A stretch of 48,096 nt of DNA. Origin: Dicyema japonicum. Taxonomy: Eukaryota > Dicyemida > Rhombozoa > Dicyemidae. The position numbers and the translations under genes were made by a program. Where the stretch lies: NCBI GenBank assembly GCA_011109175.1, contig RDEW01000031.1, positions 480,764 to 528,859 on the forward strand. The letters are read 5' to 3'. Each line of letters opens with the position of its first letter. Positions within the stretch are counted from its first letter, which is position 1. Of this stretch, positions 20,390 through 31,310 are shown piece by piece. The notes beneath the pieces are model-generated. The model was not told the origin of the DNA and did not search any database. It saw only the letters and a list, made by a program, of their open reading frames with translations.

Positions 20390-20790
20390 GATCCCATCCA
20401 AGTAAGCCTTAGCGCTATCAAGGACTATCAACAGAAATCCTTGAGGGTAGTATCAGGAGAAAGTCTGCGAGGATAAAAATATTGATGTTGCTGGATCTAC
20501 TGACCAACCGGTCAGTAGAAACAATAGTACGAGATCCGAGGTTTTGTATTGTCTTCTCCAAGACAGGAATCTGTTTTTGCGGATATCGATTGACTATGTA
20601 ATCATTGTAAAATCATATAGTCGGTGGATCATATGGCTACACGTTGCAATAGGATGCTTGACAGCGACTACATTAGAAGACATGATTGAGTGGTTTGATC
20701 CATACATTGTTCTCCAAAAGACTAGAAGCGCAATCTTTGTCCGGGCTTGGTTCTGCAAACGTTTGAATAGCCTTTGTTTGTAAGTACTCA
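20390..20790 (+). mobile_element. LINE C-terminal fragment, RRHDEVV type
   Basis: Plus-strand frames read MDPIQVSLSAIKDYQQKSLR and then VDHMATRCNRMLDSDYIRRH. VDHxATRC...M...DYxRRH is the conserved tail of the same LINE group as the fragment at 8.4-9.0 kb. The rest is broken by stops. Confidence 0.6.
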
Positions 20791-21459
20791 TCCCCCTTAC
20801 CTACCCAATAATAATTAAAATTTCTAAACTATCAAACATATCCACCAATTAAAAGCGGCTCCTTCTTCTCAAAATTGGGAAACCTATTACCCCCTAACGA
20901 TTTGTAAAGAAATTTTTCAAGGCAGTTGTATGCGACCGTTTCAAGGAAGTTGTATGGAATCCAACGTGCATCGAATTTCTTTTTTTCTACTAACATCGTC
21001 GGGAGTGCGGTAAACCTACAAAAAAACTGAGAAGTCTAAAGTGAATAAGTCGAAGAGTTCCTGGACTGGTTCACGTTTTGTGTTATTTTGAGAAAGTCGA
21101 AGTACAAGCGGGAACTCACTGACTTTTCCCAAGAAACTGAAAAGTCTGACCAAATACAGAGGTCAGACGTCAGTGAAACTTAATAGCTCCTGTAGTTGAT
21201 CTCCATTGTATCATATGAGGTAACGCTGTATGCCTGTAAGAGTCAATGTTGGTAGACAGTCAAAAGTGAATCTGAATACTAAATTATGGTTAGGGATTCG
21301 TAAATTACCCAATCAAACTAGTTTATTCCGACCACACAAAAATTGTGATTTAACCGCATTTTGTTAAGTAACAATTAAACTTACCAGTTATAGTAGGAAT
21401 GTCTACATAATCAAATTATTAGTAGGAGAGTAGCTATAAGTCCCTGTCTCTTGAGAAAA
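20791..21459. other. No gene seen
   Basis: I find no open frame with recognisable content, no repeat and no RNA gene. Confidence 0.4.
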
Positions 21460-21790
21460 AACAGTGATTACCAGGCTCGAGTTGTCTCAACTACAATAGC
21501 GCGGAACACGAATCGGAGAAAGAACCGTTTATACTCAGCCCTTTTTTCTGCGGCGTAGAATGTGTTTACTGAACTCCCAACGATGTTAGTAGGAGAAAGG
21601 GAATCACTACACATGGCATCCCCATTCCAACGGGTTCCCTCATCGAAGGGAAAGATTGCAATCCCATCAATCGATTTCCTCTCCTTCGTCCAGGCTGACT
21701 GATCCCAGCGTGGAAAGGTATTCGCTAGGCTCAAGGTTCTATGACACCGTTTACTGGATTATGTCTCGGGAACCTCCTGGCACTCTTAGA
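21460..21790 (-). mobile_element. LINE C-terminal domain fragment, RPDG type (minus, diverged)
   Basis: The minus strand reads WTKERKSIDGIAIFPFDEGT, then GDAMCSDSLSPTNIVGSSVN, then AAEKRAEYKRF and VETTRAW. It aligns in order with the RPDGxxxFPF...G...WDAxCxDxLxPxN...AAxxAExxKxxxY...ET pattern of the group, with the RPDG core altered to SIDG. It is an old copy. Confidence 0.6.
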
Positions 21791-22509
21791 CAGGAAGAGT
21801 ACAGAGTTCCGCAACATATAAATAAAATTTAAAATAATTTTTAATTATTTTAATAATTAAAACAATTCCAAAGGGGGTTGCTGACTTTTCTTTAACTTAG
21901 AGTTACCCATTTGGGCCTTAATGTCTAACAAAATTTCCTTAATTCCACGTGTTTTGTTCCAATTCTTTAAAATTGGCAATTCATTGGGGATCACCTGTTA
22001 TCAAAATTCACATTAACCTCCCCGGTCACTGAATTAACGCATTTTAAGTTTATCTTAGTGAGAAATCGGACTTTTGGTGGTTTCAACGGATATTCCTCAC
22101 CACAAAATATATTCAAAGAGTACGTGTTGTCCTCATATGCTGACTAATATTTTTAAATAGGTTTTATACCTTTAAGGGTCCCATTATTATGGCATTCCAG
22201 CCGCTGAGGGTCGAATCAGAGTCGTCTATCAGTCCCCAGCTGAAAGTTCCATCTCCAAAACCCTTCTCAGCATGTTCAAGTTCTTCAAGTAGCTTAAAAC
22301 TTCGTGGAACGTCTAAAATAATAATTTTAACTACCAAATGTGTTGCCAGTCTGACGCATAATTTAAATGTTACAGCTTAATATTTAAATTTATATTATAT
22401 TTATTAAAAATTAAATGATTATATTCACGATTTAATTATTTTGACTATTCGATCTCCCAGTACTTTAGATTAAGAGTGGGAGGACTGATAATTCCTTTAT
22501 ATCCATATT
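21791..22509. other. No gene seen
   Basis: This is AT-rich. A short plus frame at 22189-22380 is Ser-rich with no known motif, and I do not call it a gene. Confidence 0.4.
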
Positions 22510-24400
22510 AATGTCTACGCGCCCACAATGACGAGGGTTTCTACAAATCCCGATGAACTTGATCTGTTTTATATGTCACTAACGGATACCATCTCTGATC
22601 TCAAAGGCTCGTTTATGACCTTTTAGTGTGGAGATTGGAATGCTAAAGTGGGACACTGTCCATGGAGAGAACCCTGTATGGGTAGACATGCCAGGGGGAG
22701 AGGAATATGTCAGGAGATTCACTCGTGCAATTTGTAACATGTTTGACTACTTCATTTGTAATTCTGCATTCGACCACAATGCATAAGACTAAGTGGACTG
22801 GACTCAGAAAGGATGGAAGTGGTAACTATGTCCGGATATACAACCAGATTGATTATGTTATGTGTAAAAGATCTCTTCGTTCTTTACTAACAGACTCCCG
22901 CAGCTATGGAGGCACCATCATTTATAGTGATCATAAACTATTGGTTGCACGTTTTAGAATGAAAAGATATTTCGGAATAGATGGAGCTAGAAAGAAGAGA
23001 GCTTATCTGGATCGTTTTATTGTGGAAAAATTATGCTTATGTGAGAAGACGCGTGAAGATCATTTTATGGCAATTAAGAAGGAGATTATGAACATAAATA
23101 TGGAAAATCCCCCAGAGATGATTTGGAATGCTACTGTTGATGGAATTAAGAAGGCAAGTTTCGACGTGCTTGGAGAAAAAAGGCCGGCAGGATTTAAAGA
23201 GGTCTTCGATCACGAAATTGGATCATTATCAATTAAACAAAAAAAATGAAAAATAAAACGCATTGTCAAGGAGATTAGAATGAGGAAGAAGGAAATTTAT
23301 GTCAAGAAAATTGACGAACGTGTCAGTGAAATTGAGAAGTTGGGATACGGAAGGCAAATGTTTCGAGCAGTTCGTCTTCTGCAGAGGAGAATTGAACTAT
23401 GTATATTTGTATTCACGACAGTCAAGAAGAAATGTATTGGATAATAAAGAAAAAACTGAGATTATTGTCAACATTTTTCAGGACTTTTGAATGAAAATGA
23501 AACCTAAGAGTCATTTGAGAAATCACCAAGAAGCCTGAATCTACCGATATCTACAGAGGAAACTAACCTGGCAATCATTAAATTAAACAACAACAGGGGG
23601 ACCAGACAACATACATGGAGAAATGATCAAGTATGCACCAGGCGAACTGACAACCCTCATTACAAAGGTTTTCAATAAGGTATTTGAGACGCATTCCCCT
23701 TAAAACTTAGTGATGGAATTTTGATTCTTCTGCATAAACCAGGAAAAAGACCTGTGATATTACTGGATCATTGAGGAGGATACTATCTCTGATAACCCTT
23801 AGTCGGGTATCTTATGATGTTTATGAATTTTTGTCGCCTGGACAGAGTGGTTCAGAAAGGGACGCTCGACCGCAGATGCTGTTTGGTCCCACAGGTGGAT
23901 ATGTGCCATGTGTTAACGATACAGGAGTGATTTTAAGATTTTGGTAGTGGACATGTCCAGTGCGTTTGACACTGTCAACAGAAAAACATTGTTGGACGTT
24001 GCTGGGACTTTTTTTGATGAGAATAACACAAGATTTGTCCGTTTCCTATTATCAAACACTGAATTAACTGTACGAGTTGGGAACACAACGTCGAAGCCTT
24101 TCGGGGCTTTAGAGAAAATCCCTGGAGAATTTAAGAATTGGTCTCTGCGAGTTAATCAGTTAAAGACTGAACACATAAGAATCTCAAAGGAATTAAAATA
24201 TATTGATGAAAATTGGAGGAAAAAAAGGAAATTGGGATCCTTACTTAATGATAGTGAGGACATGATGTATAGAAGAGTTCTAGCTAGTGTGTACATGAAA
24301 AGGTTTTATCGTTCCCCCGGTCAGAGTGGGGCATATACTTTCCCAGCATCACGTCCATACATACAGTGGGCAAATAAGTCATGGCAACCCTTACATTAAT
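22510..24400 (+). mobile_element. Degenerate LINE with endonuclease and reverse transcriptase (plus)
   Basis: Plus-strand blocks read NPDELDLFYMSLTDTISDLK, CGDWNAKVGHCPW (22627-22665), then after frame changes a frame at 22707-23249 with NYVRIYNQIDYVMCKRSLRS and IIYSDHKLLVARFRMK. These are the GDWNAKVG, NQIDYV and SDHxLLVA motifs of the endonuclease. Further on, VVDMSSAFDTVNRKTLLDV (from 23944) is reverse transcriptase block A. A jump then goes to LKYIDENWRKKRKLGSLLND, the region behind the palm. The active-site block is deleted. It resembles the minus-strand element at 3.7-4.9 kb. Confidence 0.78.
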
Positions 24401-24589
24401 TCAAATTTTTTAATTTTTACATTTCAACATAATGTACAAATATTTAAGATTTAAATAACTATTCTCTATTAAAGTTTATTATTTTTAATTGATTCGTTAT
24501 TCTTTATCGGTATAATAGAATCTTGATTTTTTCAGTTGAAAAAAGTTCATGTTTTCAACTATTTTTTGTTTTATTACGTTACCACTACA

Positions 24590-25080
24590 GATTTATTTTA
24601 ATTTACTTGGCCTGTTTGTTGTCGGGGTGTCTTCCGAGAGCTGTGCCTGGCTCAACGCCATTTCCAATGGAGTTCTGGGTACCTTCCTGGATGATGAATT
24701 TCTCCGTATTGGGATCTCATTGCGACTGGGATTAAAAGTCTGTGTTTCACATCCGTGCTGATGCGGAGACCAGATCGATTGTTTTGGCCTACACCTTCTC
24801 TCCTGCAGGAAGAGTGCAGGCAGATTTCCCAGACACATGGTTTTGAACGAATTCTTTAGGCGATGAAACGGGAAAAGTACGCGGTCCTACCCAAAGACTT
24901 TTTGTTTGTTCCACTCGCCGTTGAGACGTCTGGTTCTATTGAACCTGCGACGCTAGAATTCTTTAGTCATCTAGGGAATCGGATCGCTACACGAACTACA
25001 TGAGTACTGCTGGTTATTTGAGCGAATCTCTCTCGCTATCCTAAAAGGAAATAGCCACGTAGTCAGGGCAGCCGTTATAT
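24590..25080 (+). mobile_element. LINE C-terminal domain fragment, RPDG type (plus)
   Basis: The plus strand reads CAWLNAISNGVLGTFLDDEF, LRIGISLRLGLKVCVSHPCR, CGDQIDCFGLHLLSCRKSAG and RFPRHMVLNE. This is the same family as the minus-strand copy at 12.9-13.7 kb, to which it is clearly similar at the DNA level in inverted orientation. It includes the Cys-rich VCxxHxCxCG...GLHxLSCRxSxGRxPRH block that the other copy has partly lost. Confidence 0.7.
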
Positions 25081-25209
25081 AACCGTTTACACTCTTCTTT
25101 CTTAATAAAAACTTTTTATTTATTTCATATCGAAAACGTTTCTTCTTTCATATCTAGATTATATTTATGCCCATATGATAGCAGGATTAACCATCTCCGA
25201 ATATAAGAG

Positions 25210-26180
25210 AAAGAGCATTCATTACAAATCAAAGAGCAAATAGTACGAGAACATCAAAATGGTAAAGATAAAGAAAACTTTTAATATTTCAATCAGCTCA
25301 TTAGAAATATTATTAAAAGATATAATCGATTTTGTACTAACATTATTCCACACGAGGGTAACAACAAAAACTACAAACGTTCTCGATTTTTACATATTCG
25401 AAAAGTTACCTAAAGCCTCGGACAACAAGAATTATATTAAGATTTATAATGGTAGGCACAATTGTATCTCTGCGATCAATAAACAAACACATTGCGCAAA
25501 GAAAGACTACATAAGAGAAGACCTCGAAAAATTTATCTTCTTACACAGAACATGAAAAGGATAAAATTCGCGATTTTTTAATTGAGAGAGAAGATTCTTT
25601 TATTAACCTAATTCTTTGGTCAGATGAAAAGAATAGAATTGTTTTGGAAAAAAATATATGTCTTCATTTTGGAGAAAACCAAATACAGCACATCAACCAA
25701 ACTGTACTATACCAACTGTAAACTATGTAAGAGGATGTATTATAATTTGAGAGTATTTCTGATCTTCAGGGATAGGAGAACTATATTTTATTGATGAAAT
25801 AATGAATTCTTCCAAATATTACCACAAGTTAGGAGACTGTTTGTTCTAATCTGTTAATAAACTGAGTTTAAACCCAAAGAGTGGGTATTTCAACAAGATA
25901 ATGAACCCAAACATTTCTTCAATTAACAAAAAATGGATTGAAGATCACAATATTAATATCCTTAAATAAGCAAGTCAATCGCTGGACCTCAATCCTATAA
26001 AATATATATGGAAAAATTGAAGACTAATATTGAATACAAAATCCAACCAATATTTCTGATTTAAAAGCAATTTGCGGAGAAGAGTGGCCTAAAATATTTT
26101 CAATAAACACATAAAAGTTAAATACAAAATTCGTTTAAAAGCAGTCATGCCACAAGTTATTATTATGTCATTTTACCTAA
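25210..26180 (+). mobile_element. Tc1/mariner transposase relic
   Basis: The plus strand contains, in shifting frames, LWSDEKNRIVLEKN (about 25610), IQHINQ, GIGELYFID-like sequence, EWVFQQDNEPKHFF-like sequence, NKKWIEDHNINILK and ASQSLDLNPIKYIWKN-like sequence, ending with SDLKAICGEEWP (about 26080). The order WSDEK...GExYFID...QQDNxPKH...KWxxxHxIxxLxWxSxSxDLNPIExxW is that of Tc1 transposases. Frameshifts and stops occur throughout. I could not define the terminal repeats. The upstream frame 25259-25552 may be the remnant of the DNA-binding half. Confidence 0.75.
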
Positions 26181-26255
26181 CGTTTCCATGATTTTTTTTC
26201 AAAATAAATTTCATTTAAAATTTTTAAATGGTTAAAAATCAAAAAATAAATAGAG

Positions 26256-26291
26256 AATAATATAACTAATTTCTCAATTAGTTATATTATT
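26256..26291. repeat. AT-rich palindrome, 16-bp perfect arms
   Basis: Arms at 26256-26271 and 26276-26291 (AATAATATAACTAATT and its reverse complement) enclose a 4-base loop, TCTC. It lies about 80 bases past the Tc1 relic. It could be a leftover of the transposon end or a simple cruciform sequence. Confidence 0.85.
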
Positions 26292-28960
26292 AACCCAAGA
26301 ACACCAATAGTTAATTTAATTATTAAATTAAGTGATCTCGAAAGTATCAATCAGAATTCTCATTTTCTCCTCGTGCGCCTTCTGGGATCAACACAACTTT
26401 TCTGTGTGTGGGGTGGCTTCGGAAATAGGAATTGGAGAGGGGTGATGTATCCCCTTCTCATAAGACACGTCATAGCTAAGAGTTGCACTTCCTGCACAGC
26501 GTAGTAAATCCCGTTCTATTTTGTCGGATACGGTCTTCAAGTGATGAGGGAATTAGTTTTCTAGTTTCCAGATAAGGTCTTATTTTATTTATTTAACACC
26601 CAAGACCACGGTAAAACCAAAACTAACTATCACGTGATCCCGATGCGCTCCGCCAAAAACCTCATTCTTTCCCGGTGCTCCTCCCTCGTTCCCATACAAG
26701 CTCGTACAGGGCGACTGACTGTATTTGCAGGGCCACCTTCCTGCATGCCGGAGTTTTGTTTAATAAGGGCCTCCAGAGTTGTCTCCGGTTCTGTGTCTCC
26801 CACAAGACCACCGCTCCGTCATTCTGAAAGCCTTCTTTTTAACGTCCTCAATTTTCTTAGTGTTCGTCCATGAAGCACACGCGTTCGTGAAGCATTTAAG
26901 TTATATATAGCTTTATTTTGAATAAAACAACTTTTTAATTAATGCTAAAGATTATTTTATTGTAGAAAGATAATAACAATATTGTCATGAATTATTTGCC
27001 CCACAGTATATGCTATTGTGGGAACCCCTTCACTGGAATATGGAAGAGAGGTGCCGCGAATTCCTGCAAGCGAATTTGATCGGGGTGTTTTTTCCAAGCT
27101 GATCTGGGTTATTTTCTATGAAAAGCTGCTAAAGGCTTGATTGATTGGGTTTTCCGTAACGACTTGGGATTAGGTTTACGAATGTGAGGAATCGGTGATG
27201 CTAAAGGTTTCAAAATATCACTTGTAAAAGTGCTTTGCTGACAATAATCTTACGAAATGAAGCAAAAAAAAAATTTTTGATCGAATCAACGTCGGAGACC
27301 GATCCCAAGTTAAAGAGTTCTTCAAACTGAGGTAATTGTGATATTTACTAATAAAGATCATTTAATGCAGACAAGAGTCGACCCAAGACATTGAGTTATG
27401 CAGAAATTAAGTAATGACAAACGTGAGAAACGGTTGAAACGCCAAGAGTCCTAGAGGTCCTGGACTCATCCCTGGGTCCCTCGTCACTAGGGAGTGACAA
27501 GTTAATAAAATTAGTATTATGCATAAATATTGAAAAGTATAGGATTTCCTGACCAATAGCGTTGGATAATTTTTAAGAGTAAAAAACAAAAAACTATACT
27601 AAATTTGCCAATTTAATCATTCTCAATAGGATTTAGAAATAGTAAGGGACAGATTAAGAACATAAACAAATATTTTTAAAGATTCCAAAAAATTTTAGAT
27701 TTCCGGTTGTGTTCTGTGATGGGGGAAATTACGCTATTGATCGGGAAAGCATATAACTTTATTTATTAACCCCCAGCTTACAATCTTTAGTAAGCCCAGC
27801 ACAAGCAGGCATGATTAATTAATCTAAGGAACCCAAGGGAGAACGTCTGCTTATGCCGACCAAATCCATCCTGCAATAGTACATTACAGGCTCCCGCTTC
27901 TGAAGAGAGGTTGAGAAGTAAGTCCACCCTCTTCCATTTTCATCACACACTCTATCGAGCGGACGTCATTTTTAGGCGGAAGAGTTCTGTCGGTTATGTG
28001 ACGGATTGCCACAGTCTACACTTGTCAAAACTGAAGGTGGGATTTTAAAATCACGAAATCCAATATCTTTCATTGTCTATGCCTTGTTGTGGGGATTATC
28101 TTTAACTCAATTTCCGTTTCTCAAAATCACTTGTGTGGTGTTATTATACTATGACATTATCCCAGCGGAGAAAACGAAATAACTGTTTTCTCTGCGTGAA
28201 TATTATTTAATCATTATTGATTTATCTTTCAGCCGCAAGAATATTATTTGCTGCTCAATTTTCAACCATCTTCAGCATCCGTTGAAACATGTCTCTCCCA
28301 GTTTTAGTGTTTTTTAAGAAACACTTGAAATTTTTCACCGAAAAACCTTGAAATTACATGTAAATAGTCAGTAACCGCATTAAAAACCATAATTCTTAGA
28401 ATTTTCCAAGTATTTTTATCACTAGGGACAAAATAAAGTTATTTTTCATGATTGCTGACTAGACTTGATGTATGAAGGAATATTCACACAGCCATTCAGA
28501 CGGAAGGCCGTTATTAATCACCGTCAATGACTACATTACTTTTCTAAATGAAACCTAAACTCATATCTGCCAATGATTCCTTTCATCCGGAATGGCTTTT
28601 TCAAAAAATTTATCTGGCAGTTGTCATTCCATTTGCAGGGAATATGCCATAATTTTTTAATTTAAATTTATTTATTAAAACAAAAAATCATCAACAAATT
28701 AGAAGGAAATCAAGGTAGTCAGGTGATCCCGGACTCAATTTTTCCTAGTGCTCGTCTCGAGATCCAATGGACCTTCTGCACGCTTGTATTACACGCGGAG
28801 TGTTAAGAGGCACCATTCTAGCTCCCGTTCTCCCCACAAGAGCCTCGACTGGAGTTGGTCTATTTTTTCGCTCATCATTTAATTACAAAATATCTAGTTC
28901 GTTCAATCATCGATAATCAAACAATTTGTCTCTTAATACCCCACCAATCAACCACTACAC
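26292..28960. other. Long stretch without a supported gene
   Basis: I find no intron-exon model or known domain. The segments at 26634-26870 and 28715-28865 share a loose pattern beginning gtgatcccg and running into GC-richer text, and may be two copies of an old retroelement end. A minus frame at about 27080-26960 (GIRGTSLPYSSEGVPTIAYT) looks coding-like but has no recognisable family. Confidence 0.4.
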
Positions 28961-28971
28961 AATAAAATAAA

Positions 28972-29984
28972 CTAAAAATTTATAAATTCAAGTCCTTCAT
29001 ATTTATAATCGGCAAACTTAGTCTCTGCATAAAGAATACGTCCATTCAAGTCAAATATAAGAAAATATGAATTACACGAATCTTCACTCTCCTCAGTTTT
29101 CAAAGCCATTATCAGATTGTCTCCACTATTTGGGATAAATCGAAAGGCAGAGAACCCACGTGTGCTACAGGAAGTGCCAACATTTACAATCTCAATATGA
29201 TCGAACCATTCATCAGCTATAATCAGGTAATTAGCCCCAGCCAAGCCTTCATCTCCGCTTTTATACGGACTCCGACTTACAGCACGTGGCATGAAAAACC
29301 AGCGTTTGTGACACTGACTCCACATCCCAGACTCGTGAATGACGTATCCCGGGTGCTGAACTGAGAGCCGAGACGACATTGCCAAGTAATTCTGGTGCCA
29401 GTCCACGTGCCGGACCTTCCCTTTCTTAGAGATCACTTTGACCCACATAGGACGATCATTGATGACTTCCCCGCTCTCATCAGTGTACACTTTCCCGTAT
29501 CCCCCCACGTAAAGTCTTCCGTTTTTCACCGTGGACCACTCACTCTTGAAAGCTACGGTTAAATAACTGAAGTACGGTCAGAAGTTGAGCCGTCCCCGTC
29601 CTTGAGTCTCGTCCAAACCTCCACTGTTGAGTTCTCTTTAAAGATTTGGTAAACAATTCCCGTTTTGTCATCCACGGTTAATAGTCTCCCATCAAAATAG
29701 ACAACATCTGAAAGTTCCATCCCCCGATTCCCATATAGAATGTGAGAACAAAGATGACGTGGACTTGCTTTGAAATTGACAGAGTAAATGTCCCAGATTT
29801 TGTCCCAAATAACGATTCCTTCCAGAAACTCGCTGCAAGCGGGACTTCCATCGGGGACTTGACTGTCAGAATCGGAAACGAGGACGAAATTGAATCTGAT
29901 GCGACGTCTAACGCACAGATTGTCAAAAATTCGGTATAAAATAAAAGACATCAGCAAAAAAGTCATCAAGATTAATGACTTCAT
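28972..29984 (-). CDS. CANT1: Soluble calcium-activated nucleotidase (CANT1/apyrase family)
   Basis: Two exons, 29984-29576 and 29552-28972, are joined by a 23-base GT...AG intron that keeps the frame, giving 329 residues. The family hydrolyses nucleoside di- and triphosphates, preferring UDP and GDP, with calcium, in the Golgi lumen or outside the cell. The N-terminus (MKSLILMTFLLMSFILYRIF) is a membrane segment followed by CVRRRIRF, as in the type II anchored family members. Conserved blocks are RGMELSDVVYFDGRLLTVDD, KTGIVYQI, then after the intron FKSEWSTVKNGRLYVGGYGK, WVKVISKKG, PGYVIHESGMWS, KRWFFMPR, GFSAFRFIPNSGDN and KYEGLEFI at the end. It is shorter than human CANT1 (401 residues), mainly at the N-terminus. 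No frame damage is visible. The upstream TTG is less likely as a start than this ATG. Confidence 0.93.
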
Positions 29985-30178
29985 TAACAACCACCAAAAC
30001 AACAAAATTTAAAAAAAATTTATTATATTTAATTTCAACAAAGTTAAAATAAATTAGAAATTCAATAAAAATCCTTCCTAAAAAACCATCTTTGGTTGAG
30101 CTGGTGATGTGGATCTTGAACATTATATTTGATGTACTAGACTTCTCCCTCTTAACGTTCCATGTTAGGGGCTTTTTA

Positions 30179-30220
30179 GTATCTTGAAAAGAAAAGAACT
30201 TTGAAGACTTTTCAAGATAC
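30179..30220. repeat. Hairpin, 13-bp perfect stem
   Basis: GTATCTTGAAAAG at 30179-30191 pairs with CTTTTCAAGATAC at 30208-30220 across a 16-base loop. The stem falls within a coding-like minus frame. Confidence 0.85.
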
Positions 30221-30297
30221 AAAGTCTCGTTCGGATGCATGCGAATGGAGGACGAATACTTTACAAGAATTCAGTCAAGATTTTTGGAGTAGCCTTT

Positions 30298-30347
30298 GAC
30301 GCACTGATAACATTCAAAAAACATATGTTGAATATTATCAGTGCGTC
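30298..30347. repeat. Hairpin, 20-bp stem with one mismatch
   Basis: GACGCACTGATAACATTCAA at 30298-30317 pairs with TTGAATATTATCAGTGCGTC at 30328-30347, with one G-T type mismatch and a 10-base loop. It is not flanked by anything that looks like a transposon end. Confidence 0.9.
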
Positions 30348-30700
30348 AGCGTGAAAATTGAATTTTGTCAAAATGTTATTTTCTAAATACGAAAGATCGT
30401 ATGACAAAAGCAACCCCATTCGAAGTCCTCGTAATGAAGTCGGCCGAACATTTACCTGGATCCCCTCCAACTTATAACTTTTTTGAAAAAAATTTTATAT
30501 AATTTGGGCCCCATTCTTTTTGAGGGATTTGTAGGAACGTCCGACAATTGCGGTTTGAGTCTCTTACATGGTATGGAATTGAGTGATTTTTTTTCAATTT
30601 ACTCAAGTATGTATTCATGTTGTATCTCCTTAGTAACTGTCCATTTAATCCCTTAAGATCTAAATTGTTGTACTTTAGAAAGATGTACTACGATCTCCTC

Positions 30701-30952
30701 AGGCCTTATGATGTGGTCTCCAAAACTGTAGAGGCGTACATTCAGCGTTTGGCTGACCAAGTAGGAACTTATTCCCTGTTTATTCGTTAGACTCACTACT
30801 AACAATCCCTATAAGAGAAGGGAGTTAGGCCTTATGATGTGGTTTCCAAAACTGTAGAGGCGTACATTCAGCGTTTGGCTGACCAAGTAGGAACTTATTC
30901 CCTGTTTATTCGTTAGACTCACTACTAACAATCCCTATAAGAGAAGGGAATT
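30701..30952. repeat. Tandem direct duplication, 126-bp period
   Basis: The copies at 30701-30826 and 30827-30952 differ by only a couple of bases (tggtctcc versus tggtttcc, ggagtt versus ggaatt). No N separates them. Confidence 0.88.
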
Positions 30953-30988
30953 AACTAGCCAAGAACGCCTCCAAGATGTCCCAGTTGG

Positions 30989-31310
30989 TAGAACTTAGTT
31001 CAGTTTTGCGGCTAAAAAACTAAGACCAAGTCTCCGGACTTAAAATGTACTTTAGAGTGCCTCCAGAGCCTGCTCCGTTGCTGAGAAAGCCGAGAGATCA
31101 AANTAGAACTTAGTTCAGTTTTGCGGCTAAAAAACTAAGACCAAGTCTCCGGACTTAAAGTGTACTTTAGAGTGCCTCCAGAGTTTGCTCCGTTGCTGAT
31201 AAAGCCGAGAGATCAAAACGAGCAAAATACGAGGTCCTATACGAAGATATTTTGTTTTTTCTGCTTGCATTTGAGTGCCTCGACGCTCGAATTCCTTGTG
31301 AGAAAAATCC
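30989..31310 (+). mobile_element. LINE RPDG-type fragment with an N-split duplication
   Basis: A 114-base segment occurs at 30989-31102 and again at 31104-31217, with an N at 31103 between. It runs into plus-strand sequence reading KYEVLYEDILFFLLAFECLD, which matches the (E)xxKxxxYxxLxxxxxFxxxAxExL part behind the RPDG block of the LINE group found at 13.0, 21.5 and 24.6 kb. Confidence 0.6.

Larger units (their letters stand above)
29985..30700. other. AT-rich stretch with two foldbacks and a coding-like minus frame
   Basis: A minus-strand frame from 30240 to about 30060 reads MHPNETLYLEKSSKFFSFQD and then PLTWNVKREKSSTSNIMFKI. Its composition looks coding, but I recognise no family and find no clear exon partner. 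Two short hairpins lie inside (separate entries). Confidence 0.35.
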
